This document shows positions 34,110-43,200 of a stretch of DNA of 64,000 nt, one piece after another (position 1 is the stretch's first letter; the number at the start of each line of letters is the position of its first letter). The notes under the pieces are model-generated. The model did not search any database, had not been told where the DNA came from, and worked only from the letters and a program-made list of their open reading frames with translations. The translations under genes were made by a program, and so were the position numbers. Source of the stretch: Marinitoga sp. 1197 (GTDB taxonomy: Bacteria; Thermotogota; Thermotogae; Petrotogales; Petrotogaceae); NCBI RefSeq assembly GCF_001021165.1, contig NZ_AZAY01000048.1:149-64148 (forward strand), in the 5' to 3' direction.

Positions 34110-35243
34110 TTATAACACTTTTTTCCCTTCTATATAAACGCTTTCTGCTTTTGCTTTTATGTCAAACGGGTGATAATTCCAGATTACAATATCTGCGTCT
34201 TTTCCTGGTTCTAATGATCCTACTCTATTGTCAATTCTCAATATTTTTGCCGGATTTATTGTAAGCATTTTTAATAAGTCTTCTTCTTTTGCTCCGTATC
34301 TCATTCCTAATGCAGCCTGAACATTTGCGTGTTCTAAATGCAATACGGGATGATCACACATTAATCCTGCAAGGATTCCCTTTTCATTTATTATTCTTAA
34401 CGCTTCAAAAGACATATCCTTTAATTCTAACTTTGTTCTGAAACCAAATAATGGTCCCAATACAAGAGGAATGTTTTTTTCTTTTATGTAATCCACTACT
34501 TTATACGCTTCAGTTGCATGTTCTACTACAAGGTCAAATCCAAATTCTTCAGATAATCTTATGGCTGTTAATATATCATCTGCTCTGTGCGCGTGAATTC
34601 TAGCTGGAATTTCTCTTTTTAACACTTTTTCGCCAATCTCCATTTTTAAATCAAATTCGTTAAAATCTTCTTTTTCTTTCTTTTTCATATAATTTTTTAC
34701 TTTTAAGAAGTATTCTCTTATTACTGCTACACTCCCTAATCTCGTTGCTGGCAACTTGCTTTGGGAACCATATACTCTTTTTGGATTTTCACCCATTGCC
34801 ATTTTTAAACCTGCTGGTTCTTTTATCACCATTTCGTCTACTATTTTTGATTTAAATTTTAAAATTGCTCCCTGTCCTCCTATTGGGTTAGCACTGCCAG
34901 GAACAACCATTACTGTAGTAACTCCACCTTCTAATGCTCTTTTTATCGCAGCATCTTCAGGATAAAAAGCATCTATTACTCTAACTTGTGCAGTATTTGG
35001 ATCTGTCATTTCATTACCATCTTGATAGCTCATACCAACGCCTTCTTCAAATACACCAATGTGAGAATGGGCATCTACAAATCCTGGAAATATATACTTC
35101 CCTTCAATATCTATTATTTTATCTGCCTGTGTTTTTATATTTTCACCAAGCTCTTTTATTTTCCCATCTTCAATTAATAAATCCCCCTTAAATGGTTTTG
35201 ATGTAATTGGATAAATATTAGCACTTTTAAAAAGAATTTTCAT
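34110..35243 (-). CDS. Amidohydrolase (imidazolonepropionase/dihydroorotase superfamily)
   Basis: A 377-residue metal-dependent hydrolase. Motifs: the first metal pair in VDAHSHIGVFEEG (HxH), His in ARIHAHRADD and VVEHATEAY, and Asp in LMCDHPVLHLEH. The chain closes with the small beta-sandwich segment GSLEPGKDADIVIWNYHP. This matches the COG1228-type amidohydrolases common in Thermotogota; substrate unknown. The carboxylated Lys of binuclear members is not obvious. AGGAGGGGAT precedes the ATG. Single gene. Confidence 0.85.
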   Translation of the reverse strand: MKILFKSANIYPITSKPFKGDLLIEDGKIKELGENIKTQADKIIDIEGKYIFPGFVDAHSHIGVFEEGVGMSYQDGNEMTDPNTAQVRVIDAFYPEDAAIKRALEGGVTTVMVVPGSANPIGGQGAILKFKSKIVDEMVIKEPAGLKMAMGENPKRVYGSQSKLPATRLGSVAVIREYFLKVKNYMKKKEKEDFNEFDLKMEIGEKVLKREIPARIHAHRADDILTAIRLSEEFGFDLVVEHATEAYKVVDYIKEKNIPLVLGPLFGFRTKLELKDMSFEALRIINEKGILAGLMCDHPVLHLEHANVQAALGMRYGAKEEDLLKMLTINPAKILRIDNRVGSLEPGKDADIVIWNYHPFDIKAKAESVYIEGKKVL

Positions 35244-35390
35244 ATGATCCCCTCCTGTTTGAATTTTTATTATTTAAATTATATCATAAAATGATTCGTA
35301 AAGCAAATTAAATTTATACAAAATCTTAACATTTTCATCTAAGTTTTTCTAATATTGATTTTGGAATTTCTCTACTTAATTTGTCACATA

Positions 35391-35438
35391 TACATACATA
35401 TTGTATTTATTTATATTATATGATACAATATATCGTGT
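35391..35438 (+). promoter_or_regulatory. nrdDG promoter with probable paired NrdR boxes
   Basis: TTGTAT (35401-35406), 17 bp, TACAAT (35424-35429) forms the promoter. Two 16-base sites, 35391-35406 (TACATACATATTGTAT) and 35423-35438 (ATACAATATATCGTGT), lie exactly 32 bases apart and overlap the -35 and -10. The second matches the known NrdR box consensus (acaCwATATaTwGtgt) closely and the first partly. Repression of nrdDG by NrdR is inferred; nrdR is not in the window. Confidence 0.65.
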
Positions 35439-35466
35439 TAAATTTGTTTTTTGGAGGTGGGGTTTT

Positions 35467-37341
35467 GTGAATTTGATTTATAATTATATTAATAACAGCG
35501 ATTGGAAAGTTAGAGAAAATTCAAACATGCAGTACTCTTTACAGGGTTTAAACAATCATATTCATCAGGAGATTACAAAACAATTTTGGTTAAATGAGGT
35601 TTATGATAAACACAATAAGAAGATAAGTGAATATCATAATAATGGATTTATGCATATACATGATCTTGGTGCTTTATCTGCATATTGTGTTGGATGGGAT
35701 TTAGAAGAATTATTAAGAAAAGGATTTAACGGTGTTTCTGGGAAAGTCGCATCTGGACCCGCAAGGCATTTTAGGACAGCGTTAGGACAAATAGTTAACT
35801 TCTTATATACAATGCAAGGAGAGGCAGCTGGTGCTGTAGCATTTTCAAATTTTGATACACTTTTAGCTCCGTTTATAAGATATGATAACTTAAATTATAA
35901 ACAAGTTAAACAATCAATGCAGGAATTCAAATTTAATATGAATGTTCCAACAAGAGTAGGGTTTCAATCACCATTTAGTAATATTACTATGGATTTAACT
36001 GTACCTTCAACACATAAAGATAAACATGTTATTATTGGCGGTAAAGAAAAAGAAGAAACATATAGTGAATTTCAAAAAGAAATGGATATTTTAAATAAAG
36101 CGTTTATAGAAGTAATGCTTGAAGGTGATTATGATGGAAGACCATTTTCATTTCCAATTCCTACATATAATATTACAAAAGATTTTAACTGGGACAGCGA
36201 AGTGGCAACAATGATTATGACTATGACAATGAAATACGGAACACCATATTTTGCAAATTATGTAAATTCCGATATGAATCCTGAAGATGCTCGTTCAATG
36301 TGTTGCAGGTTAAAATTAGATAACAGACAGGTATTAGAGCACATGCAACAGCTTTCATTTGGTTTTGTTAATGAAGACAAAAAAGAGAATGAAAATACAG
36401 AAATAAAAAGGAGAGGCGGGTTATTTGGTTCTAATCCATTAACAGGTTCTATAGGAGTAGTTACTATTAATATGCCGAGATTAATGTATTTGTCAAATGG
36501 TAATAAAAATAAATTTTACTCAATGTTAGATGAAGTGATGGATTTAGCAAAAGAGAGTCTGGAAATAAAAAGAATATATGTTGAAGAATGGACAAAACAA
36601 GGATTGTATCCATATACAAAGGTTTATTTAGATGGTGTTTATAAACTAACAGGTCAATACTGGGCAAATCATTTTTCGACTATTGGATTTGTTGGAATGC
36701 ATGAAGGGTTATTGAATTTTGGTATTGAAAATGGCATTGCGAGTACAGAAGGTAAAGAGTTTGCTCAGGAAGTAATGGATTACATGCTTGGAAAATTAAA
36801 TGAATTTAATAAGGAAACAGGAAATTTATATAACTTAGAAGCATCACCAGCAGAAGGAACGACATATAGATTAGCAAGAATAGATAAAAATGAGTTTGGT
36901 GAAGATATAAAACAATCTGGTTCAAAGGAAAAACCATATTATACAAATTCAGTTCATCCACCAGTAAATTATTTTGAAGATCCGTTTGATTTATTAGAAC
37001 ATCAAGAAGGATTACAAAACAAATGGACAGGTGGGACAGTAGTTCATATTTTTGTAGGAGAAAAAATTACAGATACAGAAGCTTTGAAAGAATTTATTAA
37101 ATTTAGTTTTGAAAATTATTCTTTACCATATATGAGCATAACACCGACATTTTCTATTTGTCCTGAACATGGATATATAGCAGGAGAACATTTTAAATGT
37201 CCGCATTGTGGAAAGGATACAGAAGTATATTCAAGGGTTGTAGGATATTATAGACCAGTTCAAAATTGGAATGATGGAAAGCAACAGGAGTATATAGACA
37301 GAATTCAATTTAGAATTAATAGTGAGGTTTTGAGGAGCTGA
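35467..37341 (+). CDS. nrdD: Anaerobic ribonucleoside-triphosphate reductase (class III)
   Basis: The oxygen-sensitive glycyl-radical enzyme makes deoxyribonucleotides. The C-terminal radical motif RVVGYYRPVQNWNDGK places the radical at Gly593. A zinc-type CPEHGY...CPHCG pair precedes it, and the active-site Cys region is ARSMCCRLKLD. The protein has 624 residues with no N-terminal ATP cone, close to the compact Thermotoga enzyme. The long frame starts at 35401, but the GGAGGTGG signal directs translation to the GTG at 35467. nrdG follows 4 bases after the stop. Presence of this class and absence of class I genes here fits strict anaerobiosis. Confidence 0.95.
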   Translation: MNLIYNYINNSDWKVRENSNMQYSLQGLNNHIHQEITKQFWLNEVYDKHNKKISEYHNNGFMHIHDLGALSAYCVGWDLEELLRKGFNGVSGKVASGPARHFRTALGQIVNFLYTMQGEAAGAVAFSNFDTLLAPFIRYDNLNYKQVKQSMQEFKFNMNVPTRVGFQSPFSNITMDLTVPSTHKDKHVIIGGKEKEETYSEFQKEMDILNKAFIEVMLEGDYDGRPFSFPIPTYNITKDFNWDSEVATMIMTMTMKYGTPYFANYVNSDMNPEDARSMCCRLKLDNRQVLEHMQQLSFGFVNEDKKENENTEIKRRGGLFGSNPLTGSIGVVTINMPRLMYLSNGNKNKFYSMLDEVMDLAKESLEIKRIYVEEWTKQGLYPYTKVYLDGVYKLTGQYWANHFSTIGFVGMHEGLLNFGIENGIASTEGKEFAQEVMDYMLGKLNEFNKETGNLYNLEASPAEGTTYRLARIDKNEFGEDIKQSGSKEKPYYTNSVHPPVNYFEDPFDLLEHQEGLQNKWTGGTVVHIFVGEKITDTEALKEFIKFSFENYSLPYMSITPTFSICPEHGYIAGEHFKCPHCGKDTEVYSRVVGYYRPVQNWNDGKQQEYIDRIQFRINSEVLRS

Positions 37342-37345
37342 TAAT

Positions 37346-37987
37346 ATGATATTAGCTGGAATAAGAACATTTAGTTTTGTTGATTATCCTAAACATATAT
37401 CGGCAGTAGTATATACTGGCGGTTGTAATTTCAGATGTAAATGGTGTCATAATTGGAAAATAGCATATTCAAATGATTATAATTCAATTTCTGAAGAGAA
37501 GATTATTGATAAATTATCTGCGTTAAGAAAAAGGTTAAACGCTGTGTGTGTTACTGGTGGAGAGCCAACAATACATAATGATTTGCCAGAATTTATTAGT
37601 AAAATAAAAGAACTTGGCTATTTAATAAAATTAGATACTAATGGAACAAATCCTGAAATTGTAGAAGAATTAATAAGTAAAAATCTAATTGATTATGTTG
37701 CTATGGATGTAAAAGCTAAACCAGAGAATTATTGTAAATTGATAAACGTTCAAGAAAATTATTGGAATACAATTTCCAGAACAATAAATATATTGAGAAG
37801 CTCAAATATAGATTATGAATTTAGAATGACATATGTTCCAAATCTTTCAACAGAAGAAGATATAGAATTTTTTGAAGAGTTTTTAAAAGAAGATGAAAAG
37901 GGATATGTAACAATAGCAAATTCAACAGAGATTTTTAAAATTAAAAACAATAAGAAAATCGAATTAAAAAAATCAATTTTAAGATAA
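37346..37987 (+). CDS. nrdG: Anaerobic ribonucleotide reductase activase (radical SAM)
   Basis: A 213-residue radical-SAM enzyme that makes the glycyl radical on NrdD. The cluster motif is GGCNFRCKWCHN (CxxxCxxC), followed by the SAM-binding VTGGEPTIHNDLPEF and KLDTNGT. It is coupled to nrdD and ends at a terminator. It belongs to the pyruvate formate-lyase-activase-like subgroup found with Thermotoga NrdD. Confidence 0.93.
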   Translation: MILAGIRTFSFVDYPKHISAVVYTGGCNFRCKWCHNWKIAYSNDYNSISEEKIIDKLSALRKRLNAVCVTGGEPTIHNDLPEFISKIKELGYLIKLDTNGTNPEIVEELISKNLIDYVAMDVKAKPENYCKLINVQENYWNTISRTINILRSSNIDYEFRMTYVPNLSTEEDIEFFEEFLKEDEKGYVTIANSTEIFKIKNNKKIELKKSILR

Positions 37988-38010
37988 GGTCCGCTATGCG
38001 GACTTTTTTT
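37988..38010 (+). terminator. Terminator of nrdDG
   Basis: GTCCGC/GCGGAC stem (37989-37994 with 37998-38003), TAT loop, seven T. Confidence 0.9.
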
Positions 38011-38018
38011 ATTTTTTA

Positions 38019-38027
38019 TGGTAAAAT
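38019..38027 (+). promoter_or_regulatory. Extended -10 promoter of the lipid kinase operon
   Basis: TGGTAAAAT (TG 38019-38020, hexamer 38022-38027), directly after the nrdDG terminator and 29 bases before the ATG. Confidence 0.5.
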
Positions 38028-38055
38028 ATAATAAATCATATTCTGGAGGAATAAT

Positions 38056-38979
38056 ATGGAAAAGATTTTTGTGATAGTTAATCCCAATTCAGCAGGTTCT
38101 AAGACAAAAGAAATATGGCCGGATATCAAAGCATATCTTAAAAAAGCAGGGTTTAGTTTCAAATATGCATTTACTAAAGGTAAAATGCACGCAAAAGATT
38201 TAACTATTGAGGCTATAAAAACAGGGTTTAGCAATATTATTTGTGTCGGTGGTGATGGAACACTCAATGAAATTGTAAATGGTGTTTTTTCTCAGAATTT
38301 TAAAAACCCAGAAGACATTGTTGTTGGAATTATTCCATCTGGTACAGGAAATGATTGGGGGAAAACCGTGGGAATACCTGATAACTATATTCAAGCAATT
38401 GATGTTTTAAAAAGAAAACGTATTTTTGTGCAGGACGTTGGAAAAGTTGAGTATTATAGAAATGATAAGAAACTGGAAAGATTTTTTGTCAATATTGCAG
38501 GTATGTTTTTTGATGCTGAAGTTACAAGAAATGCCAATAAGTCAAAGGAGAAAAATAAAGGAGGTTCATTTTCTTATTTATTAAACCTTCTTACAACATT
38601 ATTTAAATATAATTCTCAAAGTGCTGAAATAACAATTGATAATTATTCTTTCAAAGAAAAGATTTTCACTATGGCTGTTGGTATTTGTAAATATAGTGGT
38701 GGTGGAATGAAAATCCTTCCACACGCAATACCAGATGACGGATTTTTTGATATTACACTGGTTAAGGATGTTCCGAAATTATTAGTTATTAAAAATATTA
38801 AGAAAATTTTTGATGGAAGCTTTGTAAAATTAAAATGGGTAAAACAATTTAAAGCTAAAAAAGCTGAAATAAAGTCTAAGGAAAAAATTTATTTAGAAGT
38901 AGATGGTGAAAGTTTAGGTCATACACCTTTTAGATTTACTATTTTAAAAAAAGTTTTAAATATTTATGGGGGTGAATAA
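38056..38979 (+). CDS. Diacylglycerol/lipid kinase (YegS/DgkB/BmrU family)
   Basis: A 307-residue soluble lipid kinase. The catalytic domain has VIVNPNSAGSKTKE, the nucleotide loop VGGDGTLNEIVNGV and IIPSGTGNDWGKT; the C-terminal domain has LPHAIPDDGFFDI and a terminal VDGE motif. It probably phosphorylates diacylglycerol or a related lipid at the membrane. It starts the forward run lipid kinase-DUF554-Ogg2-GGDEF and touches the DUF554 gene by a single base gap. Confidence 0.9.
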   Translation: MEKIFVIVNPNSAGSKTKEIWPDIKAYLKKAGFSFKYAFTKGKMHAKDLTIEAIKTGFSNIICVGGDGTLNEIVNGVFSQNFKNPEDIVVGIIPSGTGNDWGKTVGIPDNYIQAIDVLKRKRIFVQDVGKVEYYRNDKKLERFFVNIAGMFFDAEVTRNANKSKEKNKGGSFSYLLNLLTTLFKYNSQSAEITIDNYSFKEKIFTMAVGICKYSGGGMKILPHAIPDDGFFDITLVKDVPKLLVIKNIKKIFDGSFVKLKWVKQFKAKKAEIKSKEKIYLEVDGESLGHTPFRFTILKKVLNIYGGE

Positions 38980-38980
38980 A

Positions 38981-39646
38981 ATGATTCCAACTTTTGTAAA
39001 TGCATTAGCCGTTATAATAGGAAGTTTATTGGGACTTGCTGCTAAAAAAGGGGTACCCGATAGACTAAAAACCATTCTTTTTTATGCTGTGGGACTAACT
39101 ACTTTAGGAATTGGAATAAATATGTCAATGTCAGCAAATAATTTTTTAATAGTATTGGGCTCTATGGCTTTGGGGGGTATTATTGGTGAATTAATTGATA
39201 TAGAAGGTTTTTTAAAAAGAATTGGAGATTCAATGCAAGAAGGAGATTTTTCCACCGGATTTGTTATGTCTTCGATTTTGTTTTTGGTTGGCCCTTTAAC
39301 TATTATTGGATCCATTAATGCCGGATTAACAAATGACGGAACTTTAATTTATACAAAATCATTGTTAGATGGAATTTCCTCCACAGTATTATCATCAATA
39401 TACGGATTAGGAGTGATGATTTCTGCTGGTTCAGTTCTTGTGGTTCAGGGAAGCATAGTTTTATTGGCCTCACAATTATCTTTTTTAACAAATAAAATAT
39501 ATTTAAATGATTTAGTTGCAGTTGGTGGTATAATGGTATTGGGAATAGGATTAAAAATTCTTGAAATAAAAGATACTAAAGTTGGTAATTTTTTACCCGC
39601 ATTAATTATTGCGCCTATTTTGGTTTGGATAGTTTCATTTTTTTAA
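38981..39646 (+). CDS. DUF554 membrane protein
   Basis: About 221 residues with seven hydrophobic segments. The start PTFVNALAVIIGSLLG and the internal GPLTIIGSINAGLTND are characteristic of the DUF554 (YdfK) family, of unknown function, perhaps a transporter. A longer frame begins at 38966, but GGGGGTGA places the start at the ATG 38981. Confidence 0.88.
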   Translation: MIPTFVNALAVIIGSLLGLAAKKGVPDRLKTILFYAVGLTTLGIGINMSMSANNFLIVLGSMALGGIIGELIDIEGFLKRIGDSMQEGDFSTGFVMSSILFLVGPLTIIGSINAGLTNDGTLIYTKSLLDGISSTVLSSIYGLGVMISAGSVLVVQGSIVLLASQLSFLTNKIYLNDLVAVGGIMVLGIGLKILEIKDTKVGNFLPALIIAPILVWIVSFF

Positions 39647-39665
39647 TAGAATGAGAGGTGAAAAA

Positions 39666-40289
39666 ATGAAGTTAATTAAAGATATAGAAAATATTTACAC
39701 TGAAGCAAAACCGTTGGTCGAAAAAAGATGGAATGAATTTGTTTCTTTGGGAAAAAACGGAAGTGAAAAAGAGTTATTTTCTGAACTTTCTTTTTGTGTT
39801 TTAACAGCTAACTGGAGTGCTAAAGGCGGGATAAAAGCTCAAAAAGAAATAGGAATAAATGGTTTTACTGAACTCGAAATAGATGATTTGGAATATGCAT
39901 TGCGAAGAGTCGGACATCGTTTTCCAAAAGCAAGAGCTCAGTATATAGTTTCTAATAGATGGATTATTGGAACCATAAGGCATTTATTTGTTTTGCCATA
40001 TTATCAAATAAGAGAATTTCTGGTAAAGAATATTAAAGGTATTGGCTGGAAAGAATCCAGTCATTTTTTAAGAAATGTTGGTTATGGTGATGTTGCTATA
40101 TTAGATAAACATATTCTCCGACTTATGTTGGAAAATGAATTGATAGATTCTATTCCAAAAGGATGGACAAAAAATAAATATTTAGAATACGAAAAAAGAT
40201 TAAAGATTTTAGAAAAGCATTTTAATGAACCAATTGGAAAATTGGATTTATATTTATGGTATCTTGTAAAAAAAGAGATCGATAAGTAG
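39666..40289 (+). CDS. ogg: 8-oxoguanine DNA glycosylase/AP lyase, Ogg2 type
   Basis: A 207-residue HhH-GPD glycosylase without an iron-sulfur cluster. The hairpin is IKGIGWKESSHFLRNVG with the catalytic Lys after Trp, and the catalytic Asp is in AILDKHILRLM. The N-terminal SFCVLTANWSAKGGIK matches the Thermotoga/Methanocaldococcus Ogg2 group that removes 8-oxoguanine and cuts the strand. The ATG at 39666 follows GAGAGGTGA. It is close to the DUF554 gene and probably in the same transcript. Confidence 0.88.
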   Translation: MKLIKDIENIYTEAKPLVEKRWNEFVSLGKNGSEKELFSELSFCVLTANWSAKGGIKAQKEIGINGFTELEIDDLEYALRRVGHRFPKARAQYIVSNRWIIGTIRHLFVLPYYQIREFLVKNIKGIGWKESSHFLRNVGYGDVAILDKHILRLMLENELIDSIPKGWTKNKYLEYEKRLKILEKHFNEPIGKLDLYLWYLVKKEIDK

Positions 40290-40298
40290 GCGAATAAT

Positions 40299-41198
40299 AT
40301 GAAATTATTAATTGTTGAAGATTCAAAACTTGAAAGAAAATATTTAATTGATTATTTTAACAAACATGATAGTTTTGAAATTTTAGAAGCTCAGAACGGA
40401 TTAGAGGCGTTAAATATTTATGAAAAAGAAAAAAATATTGACTTGATTATATTAGATTGGATTATGCCTGAGCTTGATGGTTGGGATGTGTGTAAAAAAA
40501 TTAGAAGATTAGAAAGAGAAAATGGAAATTATTCTTATATAATAATGTTAACCGCAAAGACTTCTAAAGAAGATATTATAAAAGGTTTTGAAATAGGGGT
40601 AGATGATTACATAACGAAACCTTTTGATGAGGATGAATTGGCCGTAAGAGTCTCTGTTGGAAAAAGAATCTTGAATATGTATAATAAAATAAAGGAATTA
40701 AATAAAAAACTCGAATTTGAAGCTACTCATGATGAATTAACAAAAATTTATAACAGGAGAAAAATTTATGAGATATTAGAAAAATCTATATCTATAAATG
40801 ATAATGAAGTGTTTCTATCAGTTGTAGATGTTGATCATTTTAAGAAAGTTAATGATAAATATGGACACCAAGCGGGAGATTTTATTTTGATTAAAATGAC
40901 AAAAATTATAAGTAAGTTAATAAATACATATGGTTATTTTGGTAGGATTGGTGGAGAAGAATTTTTAATGTTTTTTATAAATTTTAAAAAAAAGAAGGGG
41001 TTAGATTTAATGGATATAATTCGAAAAACCATTGAAACTACAACATTTAAATTTAAAGATAACAATATAAAAATAACAATAAGTATAGGTTCTACCCTTT
41101 ATAAAACTGGAGAAAGTATAGATAATTTAATATCTAGAGCAGACAATAATTTATATAAAGCAAAAGAATTAGGAAGAAATAATGTAATTTTTGAATAG
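40299..41198 (+). CDS. Response regulator with GGDEF diguanylate cyclase domain
   Basis: Residues 1-120 form a receiver domain with the acidic pair VEDSKLE, the phosphoacceptor Asp near residue 53 (LDWIMP), MLTAKTS and the conserved Lys in YITKPF. A coiled linker leads to the GGDEF domain (about 140-299) with DVDHFKKVNDKYGHQAGD and GRIGGEEFLMF. The catalytic GGEEF is intact, but the RxxD inhibitory site is absent (TYGYFGRI precedes it). It should make cyclic di-GMP when phosphorylated. The ribosome binding site is weak. The cognate kinase is not adjacent. Confidence 0.93.
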   Translation: MKLLIVEDSKLERKYLIDYFNKHDSFEILEAQNGLEALNIYEKEKNIDLIILDWIMPELDGWDVCKKIRRLERENGNYSYIIMLTAKTSKEDIIKGFEIGVDDYITKPFDEDELAVRVSVGKRILNMYNKIKELNKKLEFEATHDELTKIYNRRKIYEILEKSISINDNEVFLSVVDVDHFKKVNDKYGHQAGDFILIKMTKIISKLINTYGYFGRIGGEEFLMFFINFKKKKGLDLMDIIRKTIETTTFKFKDNNIKITISIGSTLYKTGESIDNLISRADNNLYKAKELGRNNVIFE

Positions 41199-41220
41199 CC
41201 AGAACAAAAGTTCTGGCTAT
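41195..41220. terminator. Bidirectional terminator overlapping two stop codons
   Basis: An 11-bp stem (41195-41205 with 41210-41220) and AAAA loop lie between the convergent GGDEF and alanyl-tRNA editing genes and include both stop codons. Confidence 0.85.
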
Positions 41221-42320
41221 AAGTATTTTTTAATATCTTCAATTTTTATATTTCCGATAAGGCTTCCGCGATTCACTCCTCCGCCGCCTTTTATTTCTGA
41301 GTAATCGTTTTTAATATTGTTTATCAATTCTTTGCAATTTACAATTCCAGATGAAATTTCTAATTTATTGTCTTTTTTTACTATATATAAAACTTCATCC
41401 ATGGGCAAAAATTTAGGTAAATAATTTACAAAATCTTCTTTTGTTTCTAAATAAATAAATTTTATATTATTTATTTTTTCTGCTTTTGAAAAAATATCTT
41501 TAGCCATTAATTCAGCATATTTTTCATTAATTTTTTCATATTTTGATTTGTATTCTTTCATTTTTTTTAGAGTTTCTTCTACTCTTAGTGGAGTATCTTC
41601 AACTTTTGCCGTTAATAAATTCGAGATATTCTTTGTAATTTTTATTTTTTCATCATAATCATTTATAGCTCTAAAACCAGCTAAAAAATATAATCTTGTC
41701 AAATTTCCTTTTACCTTTTCTTTCGAAATAATTTTTACCAATCCAATTTCTCCTGTATTTTTAACATGAAAGCCTCCACATGGATTAATGTCAAAATCTC
41801 CTATTTTAATTAGCCTTATATTACCTCGCACTTTATCACTTAAACCTTTTCTTAAATTATATTTTGAGATTTCGTCTTTTGTAGTAAATATTTCTTCAAC
41901 ATTTAAACATTTTTGAATTATTTCATTTGATAATTTTTCAGCTTCTTTTTCAATATTTTCTGGTAAGTTTGGAATTTCTAAATCTATAGTTGTATACTCT
42001 TCTGCCATTCTAAAACCAACTGTATCTAAGTCCGCTATTTGTTCAAAAGCTGCTGAAAGTATATGCTGAGCTGTGTGTTGCTGAGATATATCTTTTCTTC
42101 TTTTTTCATCAATTTCAAAATTATATTCCCCCACTTCAATCATTTTGTCAATTAAATGGTAGTATTTTCCATTTTTAAATTCAACAAATAAAACATTTGT
42201 GTTTCCAATTTTTCCTCTATCACCAAGTTGTCCGCCTTTTCCATCAGGGTAAAATGGAGATTCTTCAGAAATTGCATATATTTTCTTTTTTTCTTCAACT
42301 ATTTCTGTAATCTTTATCAT
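41217..42320 (-). CDS. Alanyl-tRNA editing hydrolase (AlaX) with DHHA1 domain
   Basis: A trans-editing factor that deacylates Ser- or Gly-tRNA(Ala). The 367-residue protein has the AlaRS-like TPFYPE-type start (SPFYPDGKGGQLGD), the zinc motif QQHTAQHILSAAF (HxxxH), and the second pair CGGFH. A coiled region and a C-terminal DHHA1-like domain with IKGGGGVNRGSLIGN follow. This is the long AlaX form. It follows the YgjP-like gene by 14 bases. Confidence 0.92.
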   Translation of the reverse strand: MIKITEIVEEKKKIYAISEESPFYPDGKGGQLGDRGKIGNTNVLFVEFKNGKYYHLIDKMIEVGEYNFEIDEKRRKDISQQHTAQHILSAAFEQIADLDTVGFRMAEEYTTIDLEIPNLPENIEKEAEKLSNEIIQKCLNVEEIFTTKDEISKYNLRKGLSDKVRGNIRLIKIGDFDINPCGGFHVKNTGEIGLVKIISKEKVKGNLTRLYFLAGFRAINDYDEKIKITKNISNLLTAKVEDTPLRVEETLKKMKEYKSKYEKINEKYAELMAKDIFSKAEKINNIKFIYLETKEDFVNYLPKFLPMDEVLYIVKKDNKLEISSGIVNCKELINNIKNDYSEIKGGGGVNRGSLIGNIKIEDIKKYL

Positions 42321-42334
42321 TTAAAAATACCCCC

Positions 42335-43045
42335 TTATAATATCAATTTCCTTCCATTTTTTCTAAACCATTTTCGACTTTCAATATAATCATCGCAATA
42401 TTTCCCAACATAATTCCAAAAAGTTTTTTGATGATGTTTGTATATAATATGGGCTAATTCATGAACTATTATGTAGTCTAATTTTCTTTTTGGTGCCATA
42501 ATTATTTTATAATTAAAATTCAAATTATTTTTTTCAGAGCAACTACCCCAACGTGTTTTTTGATCTCTTATATATACTTTTCCATAATTTAAACTCATCA
42601 ATTTAGAATAATATTTTAATCTTTCATTTATTATTTTCTTTGCCTGCTTTTTATACCATTTAATAATCATGTTTCTCTTTAATTCATAATTATCAAAAAA
42701 ATCTTTTTTTAAAGATACGTATATAAAATTATCTTGAATACCAACACCATAATTACCTTCAAAAATCATTAATTTATAATTTTTTCCCAGAAATAAAAAT
42801 TCTTCACCTGTTTCATAATTTCTTTTTGTTATTGGGTTTTCTTTAAATTGCATTATTTTTGAAATGATCCAACTTCTTTTATCAAAAACAAATTTTTTCA
42901 CTTCGAAATCTGATAACCATTTAGGTGCTTTAACTAAAACTTCTCCAGTTTCATCAATTATGATTGAGAGAGTTTTTCTTTTTGATTTAATTATTTTATA
43001 ATCTATATCAAAATATTCCGTTTTCAATATATATTGATTTTTCAT
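42335..43045 (-). CDS. YgjP-like zinc metallopeptidase (UPF0758/M48-related)
   Basis: A 236-residue protein with the zinc signature IIVHELAHIIYKHH and the downstream FWNYVGKYCDDY helix of the YgjP (WLM/SprT-related) family; the conserved RWGSCSEKNNLNFNY strand precedes it. It is sometimes linked to restriction loci but also stands in housekeeping contexts. The ATG at 43045 follows GAGGTGG, which is inside the longer frame. Substrate unknown. Confidence 0.88.
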   Translation of the reverse strand: MKNQYILKTEYFDIDYKIIKSKRKTLSIIIDETGEVLVKAPKWLSDFEVKKFVFDKRSWIISKIMQFKENPITKRNYETGEEFLFLGKNYKLMIFEGNYGVGIQDNFIYVSLKKDFFDNYELKRNMIIKWYKKQAKKIINERLKYYSKLMSLNYGKVYIRDQKTRWGSCSEKNNLNFNYKIIMAPKRKLDYIIVHELAHIIYKHHQKTFWNYVGKYCDDYIESRKWFRKNGRKLIL

Positions 43046-43200
43046 AAGAGCCACCTCTAATATATATTCAGTGAGAATTATAACATATTAATACTTTTTT
43101 TACAAACTCTTATTTTTAATGCATTTTATATTCAGAAATTTTACAATGATTTGATAAAATTATAATAAGTATTATATTGATATATTGAGGAGGAAGTAAA

